64,000 bases of DNA from positions 124,001-188,000 of the forward strand of contig JALMLS010000377.1 in NCBI GenBank assembly GCA_038496445.1, in the 5' to 3' direction. The notes below the pieces were generated by a model. The model saw only the letters and a list, made by a program, of their open reading frames with translations. It was not told where the DNA came from and ran no database searches. Shown piece after piece: positions 34,397 to 47,144 of this stretch; the first letter of the stretch is position 1, and every line of letters begins with the position of its first letter. Origin of the DNA: Trichosphaerium sp. ATCC 40318. Its lineage: Eukaryota; Discosea; Flabellinia; Trichosidae. A program made the translations under genes and the position numbers.

Positions 34397-35722
34397 ATGA
34401 TTCACGTAAATTGTTTACAGAGACTGTCATTTATTTTACAAAAGATGGAGAAGAGCAACACGTCTTCGCTAGCACCTATGGATCCAGATTTAAATTGCGT
34501 AATATGCTTCCGTTGCTTTTATCGGCCTGTAACACTTTCGTGTACGCTAATATTGGTTTACAATCACTAACAGTCGAGCAGGCGGCCACACCTTCTGTAA
34601 AATGTGCTTGCGTAAGCTTCTTGTAGATAAAAACAACAGGTATGCCTTTTTTTTAATGCCCTTCCGTTATGAATGAATAACATGAATATTCAAATACAGC
34701 CACTATTCATACCTATTTTGCTGACTGTAGGGTTTTAAAAAAAAACAGCATTAGTAGTTCTCTAAGGCAGACAATCTAGCAATACTACGCACGCAAAGTG
34801 CTGCCGGTAGGTTTCTATGGTGTTTTACGAGCACGTGACAAAATCGATTTTTGCCGCCAAAGAACCTCAAGATTTGTGAGTGACCGTTCCCAGTTACACC
34901 AGTGAATACCCTGAATGAATATACCAAGTGGGACAATGAATATGAATATTACTTTTTTACTAACGGAAGGGCATTACCTTTTTCTTAAATTAAAAAGTCT
35001 AACATAAAGTGCAGACAGTGCCCAATGTGCCGCAGTGACCTGAGGAAGTACAAGCTAAAAAACAGCCAAATAAATCACGCACTCTCCCAGAAACTACGAG
35101 GTACTCACGAATACGCTTGTTCACAATCACTTACAAGTAATAGAGGAATACCCTGAACACTACAAAGCACGAAGAGCCGAGCACAGAGAAGACTTGGAAG
35201 AAGAACGTCACAAATTCCACTTCCCTGTAGCTATAGGCAATAGAGCTGTAAAAGCCGTACACTAATCAAGATTATCAAAACGCGTCTAACAGCACTGTAG
35301 GGCAGAAAAGACTGGATTAAATGGACTTTCTTTGTGGAGTCAGCCGATAAGAACATTCCAATCCAACAGTTTGTTAAATCCGTTACTATAAAGCTTCATC
35401 CTACATTCTCGCCACCTCAGGTCACACTTGATAGACCTCCATTCGCAATATCAAGGGTATGATTTTTTTGAACTTTTTCTCTTTAAATTCTTTCTTTCTT
35501 AACATTTTTTGCCTGTAGACAGGATGGGGTACATTTCAGATTGATCTAACTATACACTGGCACGAACATACGGGGAGAAAGGCTTCTGATTTTTCACATC
35601 ACTTGTCCTTTAATACAGACATAAATGGTAGAAACAGAGTACATAAAATTGAGTTTGACAGGCGAAATTTTGAAAAGGTAGGAATATTTTTTCCTATTGA
35701 AGCTACAAACAAGAAAAAGTAA
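34397..35722 (+). CDS. RING finger-YEATS domain fusion protein
   Basis: Start at 34,397 (a second in-frame ATG at 34,445). RING-HC finger: LNCVICFRCFYRPVTLSC, then GHTFCKMCLRKLLVDKNN, then QCPMCRSDLRKYKLKN, a complete C3HC4 set. A helical linker with VIEEYPEHYKARRAEHREDL follows, then a YEATS domain: KFHFPVAIGNRAVKAGRKDW, IKWTFFVESADKNIPIQQFV, SVTIKLHPTFSPPQVTLDRP, PFAISRTGWGTFQIDLTIHW. RING domains recruit E2 enzymes; YEATS domains read acetyl- or crotonyl-lysine on histones. Introns are 40-60 nt except 34,640-35,014, which carries a MITE. The intron between AVKA and GRKDW (44 nt) is what joins the two domains. The end at 35,722 is approximate by splice choice. Confidence 0.85.
34654..34976. 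mobile_element. MITE-like element inside the second RING-YEATS intron
   Basis: Perfect 16-bp terminal inverted repeats TAATGCCCTTCCGTTA and its complement bound a 323-bp segment. The outer TA on each side reads as a TA target duplication, as left by Tc1/mariner-type transposases. There is no transposase; an internal 61-residue open frame is probably chance. It enlarges the intron from about 54 to 375 nt. Confidence 0.75.
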
Positions 35723-35942
35723 GGATTGCCAAAAAACCACCCAAAAATAGTGTAAATAGTAATAAGTGGATGTAAAACAATAAAGTAAAAAATATATTAG
35801 GGTGGACCAGCCAAACAGCTTTGAAATCTTCGGTTATTTTTTCATTTTTTTTCTCATTTTTTACCATCTCAACGCTTCACAAATCAAGGTAAGGCTTTTT
35901 ATATTACAGTGTATTTTCAAAGGCTAAGAAAGCTGAGTATTT

Positions 35943-36900
35943 CTAGAATGTCTTGTAAGAACTTCTTCCATTGCCGAAGACATTAAGAGGAACCATTTCA
36001 GTTGTGTTGCTTTTCAAAAATTGAAAGAATGTCACTATTCTATTCTTATTAGGTTTCTTGTTTTCCAGTGTCCCAGACGCAGAATAAGCTTCTCCAGCTA
36101 ATAAAAATAAATCAAAAGAAAAGGTTGAATTAAATGTAATACATGAGTGTATCGTTTGTCCTATAGGGAGTGCACCGCCATCATTTGCTGTTAGACTTAT
36201 AAAAAATGCAAAAGGAACGAGCCAGACACAAATAAGAAAGAAGGCAATTATTTCTTCAAACTTGTACCTAGTGAATACACTTGTAAGCGGTGGTACGTTG
36301 GAAACTAAAAAGAGGTGAAAAATAACGTACCATCCAGCGCTAAAGTAACTGAACCACAAGGAGTGATCGGCAACCAACATGACTGTAAGAAAACGATTAA
36401 TATAAACGTCATACAACGATTTACAAGCTTATGCAGCGTGGTAGCTAATAAGAACCACCAAACCAAACTGACACTTGTTTAAATGATTAAAAATACGCTG
36501 TATTTGGTACGTACCAATACTCAGGAGGAAGAGCGGATGTGTCAGTTGTATGTCTGGAAATTTGTTCAGTAGAGTGTAATATACGCCATGTGAGGCAATG
36601 CCAAAGATGACATAAAGCCAAGGGACATTCTCAAAGAAAAACAGAACATGTATGCCTAAAACAACCTAATTTCCGTTAGAATCGCATACATATGATGTAA
36701 AATGTACCCATATTGTATATTTAATAACTTTCTTTGCAAACGTTTCGTATTCTTCAACAAGTTCTGCCAAATAGTAGAGACCGCACGCTATTGCTATATT
36801 ATTATAATAAATAGCGTCCCAGCGTACCTAGACAAATTGTGGAAAATAAAAACCCAATCGTATACGATAAGTAACGCGTTAGCGTCATGAAGAACCCCAT
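35943..36900 (-). CDS. TEX261: TEX261/Erv26 family ER cargo receptor
   Basis: Start MGFFMTLTRYLSYTIGFLFS at 36,900. Then [73 protein letters not shown], and the long conserved YKFEEIIAFFLICVWLVPFA, FFISLTANDGGALP. The protein ends with a soluble tail KKPNKNRIVTFFQFLKSN. This matches TEX261/Erv26 ([53 protein letters not shown]) with about four membrane helices. Erv26 loads type II Golgi proteins such as alkaline phosphatase into COPII vesicles. About six short exons. High confidence in the family, lower in each exon edge. Confidence 0.88.
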
Positions 36901-37021
36901 GGTGTAAACGGTTGTCTGCTATTCACGAAAAAAAACTAATGCAACGTGGGTAATTAAGCCACTCGATTTTCACATTAAGCAATTCAAAGGAAATTTAACA
37001 AAAATTAGGCCAACACGCAAC

Positions 37022-39237
37022 ATGACACGCATTCTACTGGCCATGGTATTTGTACTGTTAGGTACGTTACACTTCTAAAGCTATTACGTACCAAAATGAC
37101 ACTTTGGCTTACCAACATAGCTTGTACATCTAAAGCACTCCGGATAGTATCCATTTCAGGCGGTAACAGAACAGAAATGATAGGAAGAGAGCTTCCAAGT
37201 CCTATTTTAAAGAAATATGCAAGACATTTTCACCCTTTTCAAACACAAGTACGATACTAAGCTTGTAAAATCACGTGGATGCAAGCCATTTTTAGAATAT
37301 TTTCTACGGATCATTTTTTATTCTAAATAGTTTCACGCAGTTAGCACTACCCACCTGGACAAAAGAAGACGCGAATAAAACAATAGTTACTAGACCCATG
37401 GACAATAAAGTGTTAAACACATATAAAAGGTAAGAGCGTTAAAAAATAGGGCGACGCGAGTTTGTGCACGTTGTTGAATGTTTGTAACAGCGTGGAGATT
37501 TTACTCAACCTCGGGGCTACCAGCGTTATTATAATAGACACCAGACATAGAAGTACGTTTTACCAACCCAAAAAAAAAAGAAAGCAAAACTCGGACTAAT
37601 CAAAAAACTAATAGAAGATGTACATATGAACTGGTATTGGTTTGGGCGAAAAGTAGTGAAGCCTAGTTCGGTTGTGTGTACGATTTTTAACCACAGAAAA
37701 GTAATGGCTAGTTTGGATACTAAATTCTCATAGTACAAGTACTAGAAAGGGATATTGTTGAGGTATGTGTTTCACGTGTAGAACGTTTTGGCAACTGCTG
37801 TTCACCTAATTCAGTGTGGGATTTTTTAGATTGAAGATTTATTGCGTAAGAATGCCACTATCACAGTTGACATACATCATGACGGTAATAAGGAGTTTTA
37901 TACTATTTTCTAACAATGTTAGATGGAGTTTGGGAAACATACTTTTCTAGCTCTTCTGTACTTGCTTATAGAATCATATGGGGTACTACCGGAAAACCAT
38001 AAAATTGTGTTGTCTGAAAAACAAATTTAGGTGTATTAGAAATGCTGTTATTGATCTCAGGATTTTACGCTGTTGTCCATCTAGTGCTTTCCGGCAAACG
38101 ATTTTATGATCCAATTGTATGTGTTTTATGGGTTGATTTACTTGCTGTATTTTTACGGTTTATATACATAGCTGTTGATCCATTCTATGTTAACATGGTA
38201 CGAACAAAATTTATTCTATTTACGAAAAAAAAAAAACTGTTTCACAAAAACAAACTTTCTAAATCTATTTTTGGCCACGTGCTCTTAGTCTCGCCAAGCG
38301 TAATATCCCAAACTAACAGTATTCGAATAGGTGTGGCCAAATCAATTGCACCTAACCTTCAGAAGTATCTCCACACCTCTCGCAGTAGTTTCTACTCTTT
38401 TAATCACTTCTTTTTGGTACAAACTAATAAATACACTATAAAATGTACTAAACCTTTTTTCAGGTATGAAGTGTTAAATAGTAGGCGTATACGAAATACA
38501 GTTTTTTTGGACAAGCTGAAGAGACCATTTTTTGTTATTACGATACTTGTGGCTTGCATAGAAGTAACGAATATTGCTGTTGGTATAATCTTACCAACGT
38601 TAGTGGTTTTTTATAAAAGCAAAAAAAAACATGTTGCTTACCTTTTTTTTTTTGTTAGGAACTACATAATTGTCATCGTTAGTGTGTGCATCTACGTTGT
38701 AATACTAGTTCTTGTGATATGTGTTTTTACTTGGAACGGTGTAAAGATCATGCAGCAGTCCATCAAGCTATTGAAGCAGAGTAAGAAAATGAAGATAGTA
38801 TTTTGGGTAAGTACGTTCAAAGGTATTTTTTTATTAACTCCTTCTCACAGACTACGGCTATAATTCTAACGTCAACCATTGGATTACTTATCTACGTTAT
38901 TCTTGCTGTTACTTACAGTGTCATGTCTTTTACCCCAGCATCATTTATGGCAATCAACTATTTTTCTTCACTTGTTTTCGATTTTGTTTGTGCATGTCAC
39001 GTTGCAGCATTTATTTATGGCGCAAAGTACGGTTTTTATAAGAAGGCATTGTGTTACCACATCCATAGTTGTTCTCACTTCATCTATAGTAAACCTATGA
39101 GATCATTATCCGCACCAACTATAACAACAACATCTATAAGAGGAAGTAAAGTAACAGAAACGCGAAAACGAAGTGACTCAGAAATTTGTTCAACTAATCC
39201 AACTGGTGCAACTAGTCAGTCGTCTTCTCAAGTGTAA
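37022..39237 (+). CDS. Multi-pass receptor-like membrane protein with PA-like ectodomain
   Basis: Signal peptide MTRILLAMVFVLLAC (37,022, split by an intron). Ectodomain: LRIVSISGGNRTEMIGRELP, then SVEILLNLGATSVIIIDTRH, which resembles the core of a protease-associated domain, and LLRKNATITVDIHHDG. From about 38,042 there are six or seven membrane helices: MLLLISGFYAVVHLVLSG, VLWVDLLAVFLRFIYIAV, FFVITILVACIEVTNIAVGI, YIIVIVSVCIYVVILVLVIC, IILTSTIGLLIYVILAVTYS, and a last one near 38,990. The tail is Ser/Thr-rich and basic. This layout suggests a GPCR-like surface protein. Family not named; the exon at 38,200-38,460 is probably intron. Confidence 0.6.
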
Positions 39238-39373
39238 ATGAGAAATACCGTACAATATTGTATATAATAATAGTAAACCTGAGACTGAGGATGGTGCACT
39301 ATGTGGTTAACTTCCTACCAGAAGAGAAATATGGGAAAGAAAAAAAACTTTTTTTTTTTTCGAGTAAAGGCAT

Positions 39374-40251
<878 letters not shown>

Positions 40252-40351
40252 GGTTGTAGTGGAGTTGTAAATAGTACCACAAGAAAAATGTAGAAAGTGG
40301 CGTTCTTAGGCATTTTTGTCCAGTAACCATCTGAGTAAGTTATACGTCGCA

Positions 40352-42040
40352 ATGAAACCCTCCACAGAGGTTGAATACCCTCTATTGAAGGTGCCATACC
40401 AAAACGTACATAAATTGTACAAAACCACGACAAGAGGTATTGAAAAAGAGCTGGCGTCTATTACACGTGCGGTAGAGCAATTAAAGAAGGCCAAAAATAC
40501 AGTATCTCAAGCAGACTGCGCTAGAGCTTTTGCAAAACTACAGGCTAAATTAGAATCTTTGTATGAGAAGGTACATATGAGCGATGATGGTAGTTCATTA
40601 ACAATCTGAATCTGAAGCTTGATCGAGTTGACAACGAAGAGCTCAAACACTTACAAACATGCCAACAGCGTATTACACACCTCAACACCATGTGTGAAGA
40701 TGCCAACAAGTACGCAACCTGTAATTCCAGTTCACGCCTTTACACTTGCGTAGCAATTACTCTGCGTGGCATAAAACGAGACTGCATCGATTCTTATGCG
40801 AGTACATGTTTAGGTAATAAACGGTTTATCTAACAACGAGCTAACATTCGCCCAGGGAAGGGTACTACAACTCCGGGCACAAATTGGTGAACGACGAGAA
40901 TCTGCAGGTATGTGGAACAAACTTTTAAAAAAAATAAAACGATAAGCGTATAAACACTGGGAAACATCTCACTACGCGGTAGAAGCACTGAGCAATAATT
41001 TAGGGACTCGTTGATGTTGACGTCTTTCTATCAGCAAAATTGGTTGTACAATCTCTCAGAAATTATTCTTGCAAAGAAGCCCTTGCATGGTGCACTAAAA
41101 ACAAGACACAGCTTCAAAAATTAAACGTACGCAAAAAAAAAAACGGAAAAATTTATTTTACACTACAACCCACTCTAACGCGTATTTAGAGCTCTTTAGA
41201 ATTTGAACTACATATTCAAGAATTTATTGAGATGGTCCGTAAACGCAAACATATTGAAGTAAGATCATAAAAGACATTTTTCAATATTACCTTTTAACAT
41301 GAAATCAAAAGGCTGTAAATTACGCCAGGGAGTTCCTATCGCGCGATCAAAGTAATATGGGAAAGGTGCAACGCGCAATGGCCACGCTTGTAGCACCAGA
41401 TCACGAAGTGTATCAGGTAAACCGAAAAATGTGAATTCTCAACTGTTAAAATTTTATTGACGTTTTAAAAGGATTTATTCGCAATGACACGGTACAATGA
41501 ACTAGAAGATATGTTTAAACGCGACTTCTACGCTTTTCATGGACTGACACCTGAGGGTCAGTTGTCACTTACGCTTGAAGCTGGGCTATCATGTCTAAAA
41601 ACACAGTGCGTCTAACCAAATGAAAACTTGTGGAAGACTTGATCTAACTGACCACAATAGCAACTGCTACACAAAAGGGACACAAAATACAGATTGCCCA
41701 GTTTGTTATCCAATATACAATGAACTAGGTCGAGGTTTACCTCACTCTTATCACACAAATTCAACCCTCTTGTGTCCTATATCTGGCATGGTACAAATAT
41801 TATGAACCCTCCACAGCCTGACATGTTGATAGGTTATGGATGATCAAAATCCACCTTTAGTTTTACCTAACGGTCACGCATACAGCCGAAACGTACGACC
41901 TTGTTTCTTCGCTTATACTTTCTTACACACTCCAGGCGTTAAAAAAAATGGAAGCAAACAGCCCAGACGCAAAGATAACTTGTCCAAAAACTGGTACAAG
42001 ATACCCACTGTCAAAATGCAAAAAGCTTCACATTATGTAA
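40352..42040 (+). CDS. MAEA: MAEA/Fyv10 (GID9), CTLH E3 ligase subunit
   Basis: Start MKPSTEVEYPLLKVPYQNVH (40,352), matching the MAEA N-terminus (EYPTLKVPYE). A coiled coil follows, then the LisH/CTLH region with KEALAWCTKNKTQLQKLN, IQEFIEMVRKRKHIE and KAVNYAREFLSRDQSNMGKV. The CRA part reads ALAP-like MATLVAPDHEVYQ and LSLTLEAGLSCLKTQQC. The RING-like end has DCPVCYPIYNELGRGLPHS, LLCPISG, NPPLVLPNGHAYS, ITCPKTGTRYPLSKCKKLHI. In yeast GID this ligase degrades gluconeogenic enzymes; in animals it acts in erythropoiesis and cell proliferation. MAEA with RMND5 forms the catalytic RING pair. Many short exons; all main blocks present. Confidence 0.93.
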
Positions 42041-42206
42041 CAAAAAAAAGCCGAAGTGCACCTGACACTTGTAAATAGTAATAAAAATAAACCTTAGACC
42101 TCTGGTGCCGACATAAACAACTTGACAAGGAAAATCAATACAAAAAAAAAGAAACTGATTTCTTGCTGGCAGTCACATAAAGTCGCTATTAGTATTCTTC
42201 CTAACA

Positions 42207-43271
42207 ATGCTTACGTCAAGAGTGTTGCGTGTGGTGCGCACCACTCCAGAAAGGATTACTACACAATCACAGCGCCAAAAGCGTTTTTACGTAGCACCAA
42301 AGAATAAGAATATGGGTACGTATGGGCGTTTTAATCATGCGTTACATACGCAACTGGCTTGAAACTGTTTATTTTTACTGATTACGGTTTAGAGAACGCT
42401 CGTAAGTGGGTTGAGAAGAACATACAATCAAGAATGGGCTTTTTCTTTAATATGGGTAAAGATGTAAACCCTGACAGAGATTACCGCGTCAAACCAAAGG
42501 ATATCCTTCCTAGCCAACACGCCGAGCTATTGCCTGAAAAATCAAAGTACTCCTCATAAAACCTCCAACTGAACTCTAAAACGCTTTAGATATGATTTAA
42601 TCGCTGATAAAACAAAGCCAATCCGCCGAGCACACGAACGTCTTGAAGCAGGTTTAGACGCTGTCCCATTACTACCAGTAAACGACGACGCACGCGTTGA
42701 TATTAAAAACGCTTATTTCCACATGCAATCAGTGGATGAATGGCCAGAATACTACCCAGAAAACACGTTCTCGAGAATGGGCTACACAGCAATTGAAGAT
42801 AACCCTCATGATGATTACGGCTCTATAGTATCAGACGAAGACTACGAGCTAAACAAAGCTATTAATATGCCTCAAGATATCCAACAAGGTGGTATCGGAG
42901 ATATGGAATTAGCAATTAATCAGTACAAGAATGTTAAACAGAATTTCGCTGTTCCACCTCCTCCTTCAATGCCTGAACGTTGGCAATTATATGATAAGGT
43001 ATGGGAGGTACATAAATTGAGATATCTACTCCAACGACGTGAAGAAAAACGCTGTGTATTACCGGGTAGTGAGCATCAATGGATGGACGATTATTGCTAC
43101 GGCGATAAAATACCTGAGTACACGTACAAGATGAAGCCTGTTCACAATATTATTGAAGATGCCGCTCTTGGTACTGAGAGAGGAGAGGCTCCTCAAGCTT
43201 TGCGTACACCAGAACTTGAAGCTGTTGCTAGTTATGCTAGACGCAAGAGTACTAAAGAAGCAGAAGAGTAA
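42207..43271 (+). CDS. Mitochondrial-type protein of unknown function
   Basis: Start MLTSRVLRVVRTTPERITTQ at 42,207 is a strong mitochondrial presequence (Arg, Ser, Thr, no acid). Exon 2 reads ARKWVEKNIQSRMGFFFNMG, VNPDRDYRVKPKDILPSQHA. Exon 3 runs from YDLIADKTKPIRRAHERLEA through SVDEWPEYYPENTFSRMGYT, PPPPSMPERWQLYDKVWEVH and HQWMDDYCYGDKIPEYTYKM to the acidic/basic tail (stop at 43,271). About 310 residues, soluble, with many aromatic and Pro residues, like lineage-specific mitoribosomal or respiratory complex subunits. I do not recognise it. Introns are about 65 and 42 nt. Confidence 0.65.
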
Positions 43272-43567
43272 GGAGGGTTTTTACAAACAAAAAAAATACA
43301 ACAATATTTTCTCTTATCAAACAACCAATGCACATTAAAAAACCCCAACCACAGACTCTCTCTTGGTATATAATCTGAAAAACCAAAAAAAAAACAAGAC
43401 CAAACAACTACATGTTACACGTGTTACTTATTAAAATAAAACCTTAAAACAACTTTATTCTTGTGCAGTATTATTTATTAACAAACAAACAAAGAACTTT
43501 GGACAAAAATCGCCTTTTTACTTTATGTACAACAAAGGCTACATGAAAAAAATTCTCCAAAAAACAA

Positions 43568-46500
43568 TCACCATCTATTATTTCCACCACTGTTTCGTCG
43601 ACCACCACGACCACGACCACCTCGGCCTCCACCACGACCACCACGTCCGCCATGGTTTCTATTACCGTGTCCTCCGCGATCTCTTCCACCACGGTCTCTT
43701 CCACCGCGACCACCACGTCCTCCACGCCCACCGCGTCCTCCGCCGCGGCCGCGATTTCTATTATTATAGTAGTCTCTTTGTGGCCCACCACCGTACTGGT
43801 GGTTACCATTTCCTTGTTGTCCATTTCTTTGAAAATTGTTCGTGTTATTTACATGCCCACCATGCGATCTGTAATTCCCATTATTGTTATATCCTCCATT
43901 ATTATTGTTGTGACCGCCTTGATTACGTCCTTGGTTATTATTATGACCCTGATTGTGTCCACTATTTGCATAAGGATTCATAGCATTTTGTTGAGCGTTA
44001 TTATTATAACCGCCCTGCATTGGGTTATAACCAGTGTTAGGTTGCTTCATTGCCAGGTTTCCGAGTGCTGGATTACTTAGAACATCAGCCAAGCTTCCAA
44101 GAGCAGCTGGATCTAAAGCGCCACCATTAAACCCGCTGAGAGACCGTTGTAATGAGTTGAGCAAGTTGGCATCAATATTCAAGCCAGCTGCTGCAGCAAG
44201 AGGATTTGGTACAGGTGGTTGATACCCTGTGTTGTTAACGGCAGGTATAGGAGCAGGATTAGGCACTTGAGGATTCCACGTAGACCTAACAGTAGGCGAG
44301 CCTGAAACACTGAATTTTGAAGCTGTTACTGGCGCTACTGGTGGGACGACTGGTTTAGGTTGTTCTGTACCAGTAATTAGTACCATAAGCAACTTATTGG
44401 TGCCATCATGCTCAAATACATCTTGAACAATAGACGGTACAGAATCTGTTGTTGCTAGAGGTAAAACAAAAACTTCTCTAAAGTTTCCAGGATTTGGCGT
44501 TGGAATTGTGAGTACAGCTGCACGTTTAGCGCTTTTGAAGTGTTCAAAGAATGCATCGTAGGTTTTTCGGTTTTTAACATCTGCTGGTTCTAACTGGAGC
44601 ATAGATCGTCGTCTAGACTTTGAAAAGTCCAGTTGTGGTAAATAAGAAATAACCTACATACACGTTAAGTCATGTTTCAAAAAAGAGCAAAGATTGGACT
44701 TAAGATAATCGAAGTGCGTACCTCGCGAATTGCAGAGCGATAGGCCACTGTGAGTTGTTTTGGTAAAAAAGCAGCTACTTTATCGCCATTGAGAAAATAA
44801 CCATTGACGCGTAGATCCAATGTTATTTTTTCTTTCGAATCGCTCTGGTATGTGTGGATGATGCTTCCATTCCAAGCATGTTGTTTTTGCTTTTTTGGTT
44901 TCCGCTTCTTCTTTTTTTTCGGCTCGTCTTTGTCTTTATCGTCTTCAGCATTGGATGTGAGCATAGAAGCCGTTGCATCATCGTCTTCAGACATAGACGA
45001 GAAGAGACTCTCGCCCAAGCCTCCGGACTCTCTAAGGCTGGCTGAAGTATCTAACGAGTCACGCAGCTGCTCTACACTAGGTTCATCGTCTTCTTTGATC
45101 TCCAAAGTCATCTTTGTCGGAGTTTTCTGCATTGGTTGAGGTGAAGGCTCAATAGCATCCAGATCAGGTTCTAGAAGAATAGATTTAGAAAAAGGAAAAA
45201 TCAGAAAGTTAGAATAGAATTCTTGTTCTACAAAAAACGAACCTGGCTCATCCGGCTTTGGCTGTGGCCTTGCTTCCCTCATAGGTAAGCTCACTACAGT
45301 AGTTTCAGTCATGCTAACCAAGCCCTTGCTTGTTTTTTTCACCTAGTACGGTTTTAGTTACCTGTTCGTGTTTTTTTTTTGTATTGTTTTTTTTTTCTTA
45401 TTTTAATTGTTGTACGCCGTTATCTTTTGTTACTATCATGTAAATGTGCGACTTTTTTTTTTTTGGGATAAAAAATAACGTTGAGACAAATCATGACGTT
45501 CGCGATAGTCAAAAGAACGACTTCTTCGACAGTAAGTTTACAAAAACTTACTATAACATCATCTTCTTTTTTCTTTACAATGGAGCTCATCAGCTCTGAG
45601 TTGCGTGTTTCACGATACGAAGCCAATTCTTCATTGGCCAAATCCTTAGTATCTAACCGAACAAGCGTCTTTGCATCCAACTGGAGGCCTCTTGTTAGCT
45701 GATTGATTCCAAAAAAAAAAATTAAATAATTACCTCTGCTGTAAGTAATCGCCTGCGCAATGATGTATTCCTCTTATCATTCAAGTTCATAGCGATTGAA
45801 CGCCACTTGAGCTAAAAAATCTTGTCAGAAGAAGTTTTTTTTTTTTTTTCGCAAGTAAAGCACTAACCCTGTACTCGCTGCCAATAGAACCATCAAACAA
45901 CAAGAACAGTGCTTCTTCTATCTCCTTGGCAACCTCGTCTGGAGTCTTGACTGTATTTGTTAAACCCTCAGCATGTGCTTTTCTCAGACCACTAGCCAAA
46001 CGCTCAGTGAGCTTGTCACGCATTTTTCGTAGTTTAGCAAGCTATCATGTGTCAACATAAAATAACGGTTACAAAAGGCGTGTCTACCTCTGCCTTTTTC
46101 TTTTGCTCACGCTCCTTGGTGCGCAGTCTTTCTCTACTCTCGCGTCGATCTCTTTCAGCCTTTTCACGACGCTCTCGCTCTTGTCTACGCTTTCTTCTAC
46201 GTTGTTCATCGTACTTTCTAATAGGGATTTTGAGTAAGACATTTATAAAACACGTTTGATGTTCAACGTACGAAGACGACGAGCTGAGTGAGTTTTGTCG
46301 CATTGCCTCTTGTTTTCTCAACCTATCAAATTCCATTCTTGCGCGTTTACTTCGGCTGGTTGCCCTGCTTTCAGTGCTTTCTCGTTTGCGCTTTAGCGTG
46401 TCTTGTTCGTGCATAACGCTTCTTTCACCTACAATAAAAAAAATTAGTTGTACTGGTAGCCAGCGAAATAGGTATAAGCTACATGCCTTTCTCTTCGCAT

Positions 46501-46901
46501 TTTGGGCACACCCATTTGCGGTAACGTTTGGCTGCTAGCCTCGACACATTTATACAACGGCCATGATACCAGTCTTCGCACACGTCACAACCAATCATAA
46601 ATGTGCCGTCATCTTTGCCCTGACATATACAATACAGGTTCGAGTCATTTGGGTCCCCACTCTCATCAGACTACACACTTACGTAAGGTTTTTGTAAAAA
46701 CATGGGATAAAAAGGTGAGGGCTGATTTTATGCTTCAATACTATGAAAATTCAAAACAGCATTATTTATACAACATAAGGGTATTCACTCTTTTTTATTT
46801 CTTTGTAAGAAAAACCCTTCAAGATTTGTAGAGAGGCCACAAAAAACGGTAATTCTTGCGGTTAGCCTTACGGAATCAGAAACATAATCTACAGAATTCA
46901 T
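43568..46901 (-). CDS. PHD-TFIIS-SPOC protein (Bye1/PHF3/DIDO type) with Gly-rich RGG tail
   Basis: Start MNSVDYVSDS at 46,901, a roughly 200-nt intron, then a PHD finger: NLYCICQGKDDGTFMIGCDV, CEDWYHGRCINVSRLAAKRY, WVCPKC. A basic coiled region (45,990-46,410) leads to the TFIIS central domain: MRDKLTERLASGLRKAHAEG, GSIGSEYRLKWRSIAMNLND, LVRLDTKDLANEELASYRET. A SPOC domain (44,400-44,900) has WNGSIIHTYQSDSKEKITLD and NFREVFVLPLATTDSVPSIV. The last exon is Asn/Gly-rich and ends in GRGGRGGRGG-type repeats (to 43,568). Bye1/PHF3 proteins bind H3K4me3 and elongating Pol II, competing with TFIIS; SPOC reads phosphorylated CTD. The RGG tail, likely RNA-binding, is not typical of yeast Bye1. Confidence 0.88.
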
Positions 46902-47144
46902 CTGGTATGCATAGACACACTTCTCTTTGCTTTTTGTACTTTTTTTTAATCAGTAGAAATGACTTGCGGTTTTTTTTGGATGATTTTCACGTTTCGGTCA
47001 AACTATCCGTTTTTGTAAAGCGTAGTGTACGGTGGCGAATCGAGGAGTAGTTTGGTGACATGCAACTGAAACTAGAATATACTTTTATCGTATTTATTCA
47101 TTTTCTTTTTTTCTATGGTTCCACTGATTTTGTTCAGTATTTTA

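Noticed and set aside
34751-34936. 61-residue minus-strand frame inside the MITE
   Set aside because: No transposase motif or family likeness; a MITE this short is expected to be noncoding.
35880-35930. 21-nt GT...AG stretch between the RING-YEATS and TEX261 genes as a tiny intron
   Set aside because: No coding frame on either side; probably 3' UTR sequence.
43525-44080. Long plus-strand frames rich in His/Tyr or Ser/Thr
   Set aside because: They are the antisense of the Gly/Asn-rich and RGG coding exon of the PHD-SPOC gene; composition is a mirror of the repeats.
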